The notes beneath the pieces were generated by a model that saw only the letters and a program-made list of their open reading frames with translations, ran no database searches and was not told the DNA's origin. A program made the translations under genes and the position numbers. 64,000 nucleotides of DNA from Archangiaceae bacterium (GTDB lineage: Bacteria; Myxococcota; Myxococcia; Myxococcales; Myxococcaceae), in NCBI GenBank assembly GCA_016879935.1, contig JAACJQ010000184.1, positions 1-64,000 of the forward strand. Direction: 5' to 3'. Of this stretch, positions 28,601-37,276 are shown piece after piece; the first letter of the stretch is position 1, and each line of letters begins with the position of its first letter.

Positions 28601-31600
28601 CGAGGCGCAGGTCGGAAGCGAGCCGCAGCCTGCGGAACGCGCCGCGCTCCTGCGAAAGATGTCCGAGATCTATTCGCAGCAGATGGACAACGCCGAGATG
28701 GCCTTCGTGGCCGCGACGCGTGCGCTGCGGGAGCTGCCGGACGAGCCGAAGAACCTCGCGCTCTGCTCACTGCTCTACAAAGCGGCAGATGCCCGCGACG
28801 AATACTCGACGCTGTTGAGCGAGATAGCGCCGAAGGCCTCCGACGATCAGGCGCGTGCGAACCTGTACCGCGCGCTCGCCAAGCTGCAGACCGAGGCCAA
28901 CGAGCCCGAAGAGGCGGTCGAGAGCTGGAAGCAGGTGATGTCGCTCGCGCCCACCGACGGCGAAGCGATGGAGCACATCGGCAAGCTGCTCGCGACGCAG
29001 GGCCGCGTGCCCGAGCTGATCGACGTGCTCAAGCGCCAGCTGAACATCGAAGAAGACACGACCCGCCGCGTGGGCCTGCTCTTCCAGATGGGCGTGCTCC
29101 AGGACGAGCAGCTCAACGACGCCGCGGCTGCGCTCACCACGTTCCGCAGGTTGCTCGAGCTCGCGCCCGCCGACGCCAACGCGCTCGCCCGCATGGACGG
29201 GCTTTGTGAAGACCAGCAGCGGTGGCCCGAGCTCGCCGACGTGCTCGGCCGTCGTGCGGCCATCGTCAGCGCCGAAGAGAAGCCCGCCATTCTGTTCAAG
29301 CTCGGCGTCGTTCGAGAGACGCGCCTGCTCGACAAGTCTGGCGCCATCGAGCTGTACAGCGAGCTGCTCGCGCAGAACGCCCGTCACCCCGGCGCGCTGC
29401 AGCGGCTCGAGGCGATGGCCCAGAAGGAGCCGCAGAACCAGGCCGCCTTCGAGGTGCTCGCGAAGGCGTTCCGTGAGGGTGGCGACCCCGTGAAGTTGTC
29501 GGCGTTGATCGAGGCGCGCGTCATCGTGTCGCCCGACGTCGTCGAACGAAAGACGCTGCTGCAGGAACTCGCCCAGATTCGCGACGCCCAGTCCGAGCCC
29601 GAGCTCGCGTACCTGGCGTACTACCGGGCGTTCAAAGAAGACCCGAACGACGTCGACCTGCGCAAACGTCTCGAAGGCGCGGCGCAGGCCGCTGGTTCAT
29701 GGGACGAGCTGGCGCACGCGTACGAAGCCGAGCTGCCGCGAATCGCCGAACCTGCCGAGGCCGCCAAGGTGAGCTTCACGCTCGGCCAGTTGCACGAGCA
29801 GCGCCTCAAAGATGCCGCGCAGGCCGTCGTCTTCTACGAGAAGGCGCGCGAGTTCGACCCCTCGGTCGCGCAGAAGTCACTCGTCGCGCTCGACAAGCTC
29901 TACGGTCAGCTCAACCGCGCCGACAAGCAGGCCGAGGCGCTCGAGGCGCTCGGCGACGTCACCGAAGACCCTCACGAAAAGGTCGGGCTCTACTTCCGCC
30001 TCGGCCAGCTCGCGATGGAGACGCTCGAGAAGCCCGATCAAGCCGCGGGCGCGTTCGAGAAGGTGCTCGCCACCGACCCCAGGCACCTGCCCAGCCTTCG
30101 CTCGCTCGAGCAGCTCTACGAGCACGCGCAGATGAGCGAGAAGCTGTACCGGGTGCTCGAGGCGCAGGCGGCGGTCGTCACCGGCACCGAGCGTGAGCGC
30201 GTGCTCGGCAAGATGGCCGTGACCTCGGCCGAAGGCCTCTCGAACGTCGATCACTCGATCACGCTCTACCGCGAGCTGCTCGCCAAGAACCCGCGCAACG
30301 AGCAGGCCTTCGAGGCGCTCAACACGCTGCTCGATCGCGCTGGCCGTTCGGAAGAGCTCGTCGAGCTCTTGATGGCCAAGCTGCAGGTGACCATCGACCC
30401 GCGCGAGCTCGTTCGGCTCAACGAGCGGGTGGGGCGCGTGCTCTTCGAGCGGCTCCAGCGCGCAGAAGACGCGATTCCGTACTTCAAGGCGGCCCTCGAT
30501 CGAGACGCCCGTCACCGTGGCGCGCTCGAAGCGCTGAAGGACATCTTCGAGGCGCTCGGCCGACGAGACGATCTCGTCATCATCTTGCGGCGGCTCATTC
30601 CGCTCCAGGAAGAGGCGTCTGGGGTCAAGGTCATCCGCATTCGGCTGGCCGAGATCATCGCGGGCAGCGCACGGCGTGAAGAGGCGCTCGACGCTGCCCG
30701 CCGCGCCCTCGAGGTCGAGCCCCACCGGTTGGAAGAGCTCGAGCGGTTGCTCCAGGTCTTCATGCAGCTCAAGGCCTGGCCCGACGCCGTTCGCTGCCTC
30801 GAGGCGAAGGCGCAGCACTTCCTCATGATCGAGGAGCGCGATCAGGCCGCCGCCGTGCTCTTCCAGGTGACCGAGCTCTGGCGCAACACCGCCAACAAGC
30901 CCGATCTCGCGGGGCCGCCGCTCGAGCGCATTCTCGAGATCGACCCGTCGAATCGTCAGGCCTACGACCTCGCGCTCGATCTCTATTCGAAGCAGGGCGA
31001 CTGGCGTGCCTACGCCCAGGTGATGGACCGGTTCCATTCGCACCTGAACACCGACGAAGAGAAGGTGGCGGCGCTGCAGCAGCTCGCGAAGGTGCAGGAG
31101 ACGCGCCTCGGTCAGAAAGACGTCGCGTTCCTCCAGTACACGCGCGCGCTGCACCTCAACCCCTCCGACGATCAGGTGCGCGAGCAGACCGAGCGCCTCG
31201 CTGAAGAGACCGGCAGCTTCGAAGAGCTCGCCGCCGTGTACGAAGAGGTGGCCGACGAGCTGCCGCGTGGCCCGCTGGCCGAGCGCATGTACCTCACGCT
31301 GGCGCGCGTGCAGGATCAGAAGCTCGACGACCCCGAAGCCGCCGAGGCAGCGCTCCGCAAGGTGCTCGCCTTCGACCCGACGAACGAAGCCGCCCTCGAG
31401 CGCCTCTCGTCGATGTTCGCGCGCCGTGGTTCGCACAAGGAGTACGTCGTCTCGCTCGAGCAGAAGCTCGAGGCCGCGCCCAGCATCGAGGCCCGCAAGG
31501 AGATCCTCCGGGAGATCGCGCGCGCCTACGACGAGAACCTGGGCAGCCCCGAAGACGCCGAGAACGCGCTGGCCCGTGCGCTCGAGCTCGAGCCCGATCA

Positions 31601-34600
31601 GCAGACGCTCGACGTGCTCGTCGCGTTGCAGCGCCGGCAGGGAAACCACGCGGCCGTCGCGAGCTCGTTGCTCCGCATGCGCGACATCGCGCAGACGCCC
31701 GAAGAGCGCTCACGCATTCAGGTCGAGGTCGCGCAGGTCTACGAGCGTGATCTCAAAGATGACGAAGCCGCCGTCGAAGGGTTCCGTCAGGCCCTCGAGT
31801 TCGACCCGGCCAACGTCGCCGCGCTCGAAGCGCTCGAGAAGCTCTATTCGCGCCTAGATCGCCCGGCCGAATTGCTCTCGGTCTACGAACGCGAGCTCGA
31901 GCTCACCAGCGACTACCGCGAGCGCGTGAAGCTGCTCTTCAAGAGCGCCTCGATCTGGGAAGAGCGCTACCAGAACCTCGTCAACGCCGACGCGTGCATC
32001 GACGCGGCGCTGCAGGTCGACCCGCAGAACGTGCAGGCCATCAAGACCCTCGAGCGGCTGCGCAAGGCGCAGGGCCGGTGGGACGAGCTGATCGGCGTCG
32101 TCGATCGCCACATCAACCTGCTCAACAACCCCGAAGAGAAGGCCGTGCTGTGCGTGGAGATGGGCGACATCTTCCACCAGCAGCTCAAGGCGGTCGATCG
32201 CGCGGTCGTCGCCTACCACCAGGCGCTCGATCTCGACCCCCGCTGCCGGCCGGCGATGCACGCCCTCGGCACGTTGTACGAGCGTTCGGGCAACTGGCCC
32301 TTCGCCCTCGACATGCTCGAGCGTGAAGCGCAGGTGCTCGGCAGCACGCCCGAGGCCGTCGAGCTCTACTTCCGTGCCGGCAAGATCAACGAAGACATGT
32401 TGATCGACGCAGGCAGTGCGCGCCGGTGCTTCCTCGAGTCACTGCGCATCGACCCTGCGTACCTGCCCGCGATTCGTGCGCTCAAGGGCATCTACGAGAT
32501 CGAGAAGGACTGGGAGAACTACGAGAAGGCGCTGCTCGAAGAGGCGCGCCAGACCGAAGACCCCCAGGAGCGCTCCGAGGCGTTCCTCTCGGTCGCCCGC
32601 TACTACGAGAGCCGCGAAGATCGCGATCAGGCCACCACCTCGTACGAAGAGGCGCTCAAGCTGGTGCCCGACTCGCTCGAGGCCGCGCGCCCGCTCGCCG
32701 ACATCTACCTGTCGACCGAGAACTGGGTGCGCTGCGAGCAGATGCTCGACATCGTCACCACGAAGATGTCGCAGCGCTACGCCGCGACGCCCGAAGACGA
32801 CGAGCTCGCGAAGGAGCTCTGCCGACGTTTCTACCGGCTCGGCTACGTCAGCGAGAAGAACGCGCGGCGCGACAAGGCGCTCAACGCCTTCGAGAAGGCC
32901 TACCAGCTCGACGCGACCAACCTCGCGGTGCTCGAGGGCTATGGCAACCTGCTCGTGCAGGTGAAGCGCTTCGAAGAGGCGCTCAAGGTGTACCAGTCGA
33001 TCCTGCTCCACCACCGCGGCGATCTCACCGATCTCGAGGTGGCCGAGATTCACTGGACGCTCGGCGATCTCCACCACCAGCTCAAGCAGTACGACCGCGC
33101 CGAGAACCAGTTCGACAAGGCGCTCGGCATCGACCCGAGCCACGAGCCCACGCTCAAGTCGATGGTGGCCATCGCCGAGGCGACCCAGAACTGGGAGCGC
33201 GCCGGAGATTTCCGCCAGAAGCTGCTGCAGGTCGTCGACGGTGACGCGAAGTTCGAGAACGGCGTCGCGCTCGGCAAGATGGCGCGCGACAAGCTCAGCG
33301 ACCCCTACCTCGCCATCGACGCGTACCTCGCGGCCCACAAGGCACGGCCCGACGTGCTCGAGGTGATGGACGCCTTGTACGTGCTGTACCGCGAGACGAA
33401 GCAGGGCGCGAAGGCCGCAGAGATGCTCGAGCGCATGCTGCAGACCGACGCGCTCAAGACCGACCCGCAGAAGGCCAAGCGCGTGTGGTTCGCGCTCGGA
33501 GAGATCGCCCGAGACGAGACGATGGATCTCGAGAAGGCCACCGCGTCGTTCAACGCGGCGCTCGATCTCGACTGGCGCTTCATCGAGGCGTTCAGCGCGC
33601 TCGAGGCGATGCTGGGCCGCAACAAGAAGTGGAAGACGCTCGACGACAACTACAAGCGCATGCTCTCGCGCTTCCCCAAGACCGAAGAGACGCACCTGGC
33701 GCGCATGACGATCTGGCGCGCGCTCGGAGACATGTACCTGAACGTGATGAAGGCGCCCGACGCGGCCGTCGAGGTCTACAAGGTCGTCGCCGCAGGCCAG
33801 CCCGACAACATCGAGATTCAGGAGCAGTTCGCCGCCCTCGCGCAGAGCCAGCCTGGCTACGAGCAAGACGCGGTCGATGCCTGGCGCCGGTCGCTGCCGA
33901 CCACCGCGAGCCCCGGCAAGGTCGCCTCGGCCCTCGCCGAGCTCGCCGCGCGCCGAAAGGACTACGACTCGGCCTGGCTCGCCGCGCAGGTCGTCTCGGG
34001 GCTCATCGGAGAGCTCGGGGCAGGGGAGCGCGAGATTCTCACCAAGCTCACGCCCTACGCGAAGAAGCGCGAGACGGCGCAGCGCGCACTCACCGACCGT
34101 CTGTGGCAGCAGCACCTCTTCCACCCGCGCGTGCGAGGCCCGCTGTCGGAGCTGATGGCGATTCTCTTCGAGCAGGCCGGCGGCCTCTACAAAGAGGACT
34201 TCACCCGCTACGGCATCGTGCCCAAACGGCACCTCATCGACGTCACGCAGGGCGCGGAGTTCCACCTCTCGCACTACCGCTACGTCAGTCGCCTGCTCGG
34301 CATGGAGCAGATCGCGATGTACTCCCCGTTCCTCGTCTCGACGCGCGATCGCATCGCGAAGAAGACGACCGAACCGGCTCCTGACCCGATGGTGAGCGCC
34401 GAGGTCATTCACACCGACCCGATCGGCGTGCGCGTCGGCGGCAAGTTCTTCGGCGAGGCCGGCCAGCGCGAGGCGTACTACCTGCTCGGGCGCACGATGG
34501 CGCTGCTCCGCCCCGAGCTCGTGCTCACGGCGCGCCTCTCGGCCGAGCGGCTCGAAGCGGTGATGCAGGCGGCGATCAGCCTCTCGGTCGATCGGTTCCG

Positions 34601-34955
34601 CTTCACCGCCGATCTGCGCGCCATCGACACCGAGCGAAAGCTGCTCGAGCGCTCGTTGTCGGAGCAGGCTCGCGCGGCGCTCGCGCGTGTCACTCGCGAG
34701 TACGTGAAGGTCGCGACGCCGAACGATCTGCGCAACTACCTCGAGGGCGCCGAGCTCACCGCCGTTCGCGCGGGCGCCTTCGTTGCGGGTGAGATCGAGC
34801 CCGTCAAACGCATGGTGATGGCCGAGACCGGCAGCACCTACCGCGTGCAGCCGCGATCGAAGATCCGCGACCTGATGGTCTTCGCGCTCGGTGACGATCT
34901 GCACGCACTGCGCGTTGCGGTAGGCACCAGCGTCGAGGTGCAGCTCCGCAAGTGA
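22698..34955 (+). CDS. gltI: GltI/AgnA, giant cytoplasmic TPR gliding protein
   Basis: 4085 residues, the largest gene here. From about residue 20 to 3600 the chain is a near-continuous array of TPR-like helix pairs with the recurring pattern A-x-x-x-Y-x-x-L-L-x-x-x-P-x-x-x-x-A-L-x-x-L. The last 430 residues form a different domain (from about RGPLSELMAILFEQAGGLY to the C-terminus) without TPR spacing. No signal peptide or membrane span, so cytoplasmic. Size, position between gltH and gltJ and composition identify GltI (AgnA), a platform protein of the Agl-Glt gliding complex. The start abuts a strong hairpin. A stretch at about 28360-28860 uses rarer codons than its surroundings. Frame is intact throughout. 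Confidence 0.92.
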   Translation: MTDTAAEKTEKGFGEVEATLEKSGRVEDLIRLYETRSREVPTPDEAAHLLSRAGHLARERLKSPPRAEDLFRRALVYSPNAREALEGLRAVAEGRNDFAMLADVLERLGLISSGPAASAHYLKAGELYETKLSRRDRAVLCYQLAARAAPHERAGYQKARAVLLGEGRFGSAYESLERERTHLGDRELLEDYVAFAEALVTNPQEHTLATKAIVRALSIDGKNARAQQAQKDLGKLEYVWREKVKALKTASLEEQNRRAAARLSLQVARLFAFYEPASVAKIKEAIDRCFALWPAMPDALELLEHVAEKSGDLRVALTVFSKLASETRDKVAQVDLHLRIGQALLTRMNDPAGACAEFEQATRIDPSRPDAAELASELLIGQGKLAEGVAVLDKHLATLKDRTAQVALRTTLADLATRLLKDEKLARGHLEAAIQVDPNNAQVAWRLLKVYADSSELDRAWPLFELGISAPQPVNERVSMCEFVSLMCEDANDPKRAFHALSCALPLDPSRTTLLTALKDAAFRANQQSELALALRRAAQVAPAAAQTGLWKALGQLLQSLDRPAEAQESWLEVQKRHGDDADAVAALSLIRKQLAEQPQDPRSKLEAEARKLEASAADPSAAAAVYRKILELDADSVPTLKKLGAAAANLGQWEEVATVAERLMALADSAAERQEWRARLAQLLAERLNRKEEASRLYLNLLDEGIENATVVGGLERLASQGIRPIDISRALAPVYARAGDFQRQVASLLVQLNSAQDRDETKTLLSLLAETTEKRLMDLRGAFDFRLRGLQLDPLDGAFRVEAARLSRELKAQQDLARFLSELSTKVTEPAPAVSMLIEAAQLAEEAQATDDAFLALKTALQRQPESIELLTRTSTLALTTKRFAEADQTLRQLASHLTGDEQRVVYLQLSKVNGDLQRPREAAAALTEAIRLGAPELENLPTVAALLEQAGQMQELTQAQARLIALYEQAGDKDKASALSVARARVLETALGDKAEAIARYAEVLKSKPSDADAIAALENLLGDQTHREAAARAVLLAYEHANDHRKQVSALHVISEAARDSVDKVTALKRAAEIHTMHLRQPEQAFASLAQAVRVTPDDTALRLLTKQAAEDADAIDSYAEVLQEIVDAGAGPAAIALHRELADTYERKLNDQDKAVGQLHKVLALDAKNQDALKSLQRLHRAREEWWDLVPIIERLASIETDPAGRTTLEREAALLSESKLEDLDRAALNWRQVVARDVLDRDAASALDRLYTKLDRPQELAFALELRRNQEGQSPQGRELAFRLGQLRQLRLNDLRGALEVYRQILAEDASHEGARQALEQWVRSNADESATAMEILDPVLARTGDHQARISLREARLASATSRSERARLSSEIRAILERDLSQPEAAFMNALKAFTDGLERADVQPELERLARETGSYGELAEIYESTSEEIEVADERIAMLRRAAEIREQLEETEDAVRAWNALLQLAPQDRQALESLSKLYAKSQNARQLSTVYAQQAPLATDPTEKLDLLTKAGEAFGTSGEDDKAIDAYRSALAIKRSVPVLTALDHLFGKTERLAEQADILSQLAEETTDPDGKAAFLIRRGALLEKVNQFADALRAFAEVLQLVRAEPHAVAGLERLVQQEASRVEAARLLEPVYRAASDLKKLVEVLDIRLGVTEASRRVALLLEIATLREAVGQKALALTTRLRCFTEAPADDEVRSELERLAADLGAFEELAAAYEDAIDRGAPEPLAGELWRRLASIYGERLARFDLAARAWTECLNRDPKDTYVLEALAQIYRRTNQYRELSVVMRRQLALEPNVAGQVNLLFDLATLAEDTLSDKPLAATAYQAILERKPDDGNALKLLGRLFAEMEKWPELAGVLAREVQLAETQGQDEEARELLVRLGRLKLTRLGDPRGALNTYQEVLRRKPGHAGAVGALEEMARSENPLTGEAASTLEPVFANEGEHLKLVQMIEAQVGSEPQPAERAALLRKMSEIYSQQMDNAEMAFVAATRALRELPDEPKNLALCSLLYKAADARDEYSTLLSEIAPKASDDQARANLYRALAKLQTEANEPEEAVESWKQVMSLAPTDGEAMEHIGKLLATQGRVPELIDVLKRQLNIEEDTTRRVGLLFQMGVLQDEQLNDAAAALTTFRRLLELAPADANALARMDGLCEDQQRWPELADVLGRRAAIVSAEEKPAILFKLGVVRETRLLDKSGAIELYSELLAQNARHPGALQRLEAMAQKEPQNQAAFEVLAKAFREGGDPVKLSALIEARVIVSPDVVERKTLLQELAQIRDAQSEPELAYLAYYRAFKEDPNDVDLRKRLEGAAQAAGSWDELAHAYEAELPRIAEPAEAAKVSFTLGQLHEQRLKDAAQAVVFYEKAREFDPSVAQKSLVALDKLYGQLNRADKQAEALEALGDVTEDPHEKVGLYFRLGQLAMETLEKPDQAAGAFEKVLATDPRHLPSLRSLEQLYEHAQMSEKLYRVLEAQAAVVTGTERERVLGKMAVTSAEGLSNVDHSITLYRELLAKNPRNEQAFEALNTLLDRAGRSEELVELLMAKLQVTIDPRELVRLNERVGRVLFERLQRAEDAIPYFKAALDRDARHRGALEALKDIFEALGRRDDLVIILRRLIPLQEEASGVKVIRIRLAEIIAGSARREEALDAARRALEVEPHRLEELERLLQVFMQLKAWPDAVRCLEAKAQHFLMIEERDQAAAVLFQVTELWRNTANKPDLAGPPLERILEIDPSNRQAYDLALDLYSKQGDWRAYAQVMDRFHSHLNTDEEKVAALQQLAKVQETRLGQKDVAFLQYTRALHLNPSDDQVREQTERLAEETGSFEELAAVYEEVADELPRGPLAERMYLTLARVQDQKLDDPEAAEAALRKVLAFDPTNEAALERLSSMFARRGSHKEYVVSLEQKLEAAPSIEARKEILREIARAYDENLGSPEDAENALARALELEPDQQTLDVLVALQRRQGNHAAVASSLLRMRDIAQTPEERSRIQVEVAQVYERDLKDDEAAVEGFRQALEFDPANVAALEALEKLYSRLDRPAELLSVYERELELTSDYRERVKLLFKSASIWEERYQNLVNADACIDAALQVDPQNVQAIKTLERLRKAQGRWDELIGVVDRHINLLNNPEEKAVLCVEMGDIFHQQLKAVDRAVVAYHQALDLDPRCRPAMHALGTLYERSGNWPFALDMLEREAQVLGSTPEAVELYFRAGKINEDMLIDAGSARRCFLESLRIDPAYLPAIRALKGIYEIEKDWENYEKALLEEARQTEDPQERSEAFLSVARYYESREDRDQATTSYEEALKLVPDSLEAARPLADIYLSTENWVRCEQMLDIVTTKMSQRYAATPEDDELAKELCRRFYRLGYVSEKNARRDKALNAFEKAYQLDATNLAVLEGYGNLLVQVKRFEEALKVYQSILLHHRGDLTDLEVAEIHWTLGDLHHQLKQYDRAENQFDKALGIDPSHEPTLKSMVAIAEATQNWERAGDFRQKLLQVVDGDAKFENGVALGKMARDKLSDPYLAIDAYLAAHKARPDVLEVMDALYVLYRETKQGAKAAEMLERMLQTDALKTDPQKAKRVWFALGEIARDETMDLEKATASFNAALDLDWRFIEAFSALEAMLGRNKKWKTLDDNYKRMLSRFPKTEETHLARMTIWRALGDMYLNVMKAPDAAVEVYKVVAAGQPDNIEIQEQFAALAQSQPGYEQDAVDAWRRSLPTTASPGKVASALAELAARRKDYDSAWLAAQVVSGLIGELGAGEREILTKLTPYAKKRETAQRALTDRLWQQHLFHPRVRGPLSELMAILFEQAGGLYKEDFTRYGIVPKRHLIDVTQGAEFHLSHYRYVSRLLGMEQIAMYSPFLVSTRDRIAKKTTEPAPDPMVSAEVIHTDPIGVRVGGKFFGEAGQREAYYLLGRTMALLRPELVLTARLSAERLEAVMQAAISLSVDRFRFTADLRAIDTERKLLERSLSEQARAALARVTREYVKVATPNDLRNYLEGAELTAVRAGAFVAGEIEPVKRMVMAETGSTYRVQPRSKIRDLMVFALGDDLHALRVAVGTSVEVQLRK

Positions 34956-34968
34956 GCAGATTGATTGA

Positions 34969-34993
34969 CACTTCGCGGCAATGAAGCGAAGTG
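34969..34993 (+). other. Hairpin between gltI and gltJ
   Basis: An 8-bp stem, CACTTCGC with GCGAAGTG, separated by 9 bases, 14 bp after the gltI stop. No T run follows; it may mark the 3' end of the gltI message or act as a partial terminator before the gltJ promoter. Confidence 0.4.
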
Positions 34994-35028
34994 ACGGAAC
35001 CTCGTGAACGGGCGCGGCGTCCGTTCCC

Positions 35029-35057
35029 TTGACCCCCTGAAAAGGGAAACCTACAGT
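35029..35057 (+). promoter_or_regulatory. Promoter of gltJ
   Basis: TTGACC (35029-35034), a 17-bp spacer and TACAGT (35052-35057), 31 bp before the gltJ ATG. Near-consensus for sigma70 and the best promoter in this region; it would allow gltJ and the following gene to be transcribed apart from the rest of the cluster. Confidence 0.6.
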
Positions 35058-35088
35058 TTCTCAGTATTTAGCCTGCCCGGGACGCCTG

Positions 35089-37263
35089 ATGCGCTTCGTC
35101 TGTGAGAGCTGCCGCGCGCAGTACATGATCAATGACGAGAAGGTCGGGCCCAAGGGGGTCAAGGTCCGATGCCGCAAGTGCGGCTACGTCATTCACGTCA
35201 AGAAGACCGACGGCGCGGTGACGGCGAAGAACGGCCCCGTCAACGCCTCGAACGATCCCGATGACGCGACGGCGACGCAGGTGATGAACAGCCCGCTCGC
35301 TGCCGGCACCGACGCGACGCTCGATCTGACGAGCCCCGGAGCGCCCGCCGCTGATCCTCCGACCTCGCGGGTGAACATGAACGACCCCGCGGTGCAGGCC
35401 GCGATGGAGTCGAAGGCCGCGAAGACCGCAGCCGCCAAAGAGAAGAACGGCGCAGAGAAGAACGGCGAAGCGAAAGAGGCTTCGAAGACCGACCCGAAAC
35501 CCGGAGACAGCTTTCTCGGCGCTGACGAAGACGAGATCGGCGCCGTGTTCGACTCGGTGCTCGCGGGCGGCAGCACGGGCCCGACGACGTTGCCCACCGG
35601 AGGACTCGAGGCCAAGGGCGGCGCCGAAGGTGATCGTGAGTCGACGAAGGTGCTCGACGCCGACATGGTGAAGAAGCTCGCCGAGGAGAGCAACTCGAGC
35701 GGCGCGTCGAACCCCACGTTGGCCAAGGTCGAAGAGGTGCCCCAGCAGGACTGGTACGTGGCCCTCAACGACAAGCAGACCGGCCCGATGCCGCTCGATC
35801 AGCTCAAGCAGCACTGGGACAAGGGTGAAGTCGGCCCCGATTCGTTGTGCTGGCGCGCGGGTTTCGGCGACTGGATTCCCGTCTCCGAGGTGAAGATTCT
35901 CGCCTCCGTTCTGGCCCCCAAGCCGGCCAAGCCGATCGTCGTCGCCGCGGCCGCGACGCTGAACCCCGGCATCATCGCGCCCGCGCCCTCGGTCGTGAGC
36001 GTGCCGGTGCAGTCGGCGTTCTCGGCGGGCGGGCTCGTCACCACCGTGCAGTCCGAGGTGCAGGTGCCGATCGCGGCCGCTGCGCTCCCCTCGAACATCG
36101 CGGCCCAGGAAGACACCGGCACGTGGCGGCCCTCTGCAGCGTCGGCGCTCGCCTCGCTCGTGAAGGAAGAGATGGAGGTGCTCGCCAAGCCGCCTCCGAA
36201 GAAGCCGGAGCCCTCGAACGATCTGACGGCCGGCGGACTGCTCGACCTGCCTGCCGCTGAAGAGAAGCCGGCGCCTGCGCATCACGCTCCCGAGCCTGTG
36301 GCGGCCCGGCCAGCGCCTGCTCCGCCGCCCGTCAACCCGTACATGGCGAACCCGGGCGCGACGTACAGCGCTCCCGCCGTCACCCAGTACCGCCCGCCGT
36401 CGAACCGTGGCCTGCTGATCGGCCTCGGCGTTGGTGGTGGCGTGCTGTTGCTCTGCCTCATCGGCCTGGTGCTCTTCCTCGCGCTGCGTGAGCCCAAGGT
36501 CGTGGTCGCGCAGCCGAACAACCCGCCGATTCAGCCGACGCAGCCCGTGCAGCCGACCCAGCCGGTGAACCCGCCCGTCGCGGTCGCGCAGCCTCCACCG
36601 ACCCAGCCCGTGCAGCCGCCTCCGGCTCAACCCGCGCAGCCGGTGAATCCGCCGGTCGCAGCGGTCACGCCCGAAAACCCGCCCGCGGCCCAGCCCGCGC
36701 AGCCGACCCAACCCGTCGCCGCGATGAAAGGCAACGGCACGAAGGCGAACGCGGGCACGCGAGTCCTCACCGCGAAGGTGGAGAAGGAACAGCCCGCGAA
36801 GGCCGAGCCCGTGGCGAAGGAGACCCCGAGGGGATCGAGCAGCACCGAGGAGTCGTTCGACGACATTTTCAAAGACGACCGCAAGAAACCTGCGAAGGAA
36901 GAAGTGAAGCCGGCCGACGAAAAGAAGAAGCCCGCCGTCTACGTCCCACCTCCTCCAGGCAGCGGTGGTGGTGATCTCAAAGACGCACTCGAGCAGAGCG
37001 ACATCATGGAGACCGTCGTCGCGAACAAGTCCGGCCTGCAGCGTTGTGCCGAAGAGCAGAAGAAGCGCGAAGGCGGCTCGAGCGGGAAAATCGTCATGAA
37101 GTGGACGATCGAGACCTCGGGCGCGGTGAAGAACGTGAGCGTGGTCACCGAAGAGCTCAAGGGCAGCTACATGGCCTCGTGCATGAGCACGCTGATCAAG
37201 GGCATGAAGTTCCCCCGGCACAAGAAGCAGGGCGAGCCGGTGCAGTTCCCGTTCAAGTTCTGA
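35089..37263 (+). CDS. gltJ: GltJ/AgmX, zinc-ribbon, GYF and TonB-like gliding protein
   Basis: 724 residues. The N-terminal zinc ribbon has its four Cys at 5, 8, 28 and 31. A long flexible segment leads to a GYF-type domain (about 221-270; DWYVALNDKQTGPMPLDQL ... CWRAGFGDWIPV). A second flexible segment precedes one membrane span (about 440-465), then Pro/Gln/Val repeats of PTQPVQP type, a Lys-rich stretch, and a C-terminal AgmX-type domain (about 640-724) with the RCAEE ... SCM pair. In Myxococcus xanthus the zinc ribbon of GltJ contacts MglA, the GYF domain contacts AglZ, and the C-terminal part works in the periplasm. All these modules are intact. It has its own promoter and is followed after 13 bp by a zinc-finger membrane protein. 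Confidence 0.95.
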   Translation: MRFVCESCRAQYMINDEKVGPKGVKVRCRKCGYVIHVKKTDGAVTAKNGPVNASNDPDDATATQVMNSPLAAGTDATLDLTSPGAPAADPPTSRVNMNDPAVQAAMESKAAKTAAAKEKNGAEKNGEAKEASKTDPKPGDSFLGADEDEIGAVFDSVLAGGSTGPTTLPTGGLEAKGGAEGDRESTKVLDADMVKKLAEESNSSGASNPTLAKVEEVPQQDWYVALNDKQTGPMPLDQLKQHWDKGEVGPDSLCWRAGFGDWIPVSEVKILASVLAPKPAKPIVVAAAATLNPGIIAPAPSVVSVPVQSAFSAGGLVTTVQSEVQVPIAAAALPSNIAAQEDTGTWRPSAASALASLVKEEMEVLAKPPPKKPEPSNDLTAGGLLDLPAAEEKPAPAHHAPEPVAARPAPAPPPVNPYMANPGATYSAPAVTQYRPPSNRGLLIGLGVGGGVLLLCLIGLVLFLALREPKVVVAQPNNPPIQPTQPVQPTQPVNPPVAVAQPPPTQPVQPPPAQPAQPVNPPVAAVTPENPPAAQPAQPTQPVAAMKGNGTKANAGTRVLTAKVEKEQPAKAEPVAKETPRGSSSTEESFDDIFKDDRKKPAKEEVKPADEKKKPAVYVPPPPGSGGGDLKDALEQSDIMETVVANKSGLQRCAEEQKKREGGSSGKIVMKWTIETSGAVKNVSVVTEELKGSYMASCMSTLIKGMKFPRHKKQGEPVQFPFKF

Positions 37264-37276
37264 TCGCCGGGCGTCG

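Noticed and set aside
32439-34904. 821-codon minus-strand frame opposite the 3' part of gltI
   Set aside because: Same reason: a codon-bias shadow without a start context or recognisable sequence.
36530-36720. Pro/Gln/Val DNA repeats in gltJ as a mobile or CRISPR-like repeat
   Set aside because: They encode a PTQPVQP-type linker in frame, as expected for the periplasmic part of GltJ.
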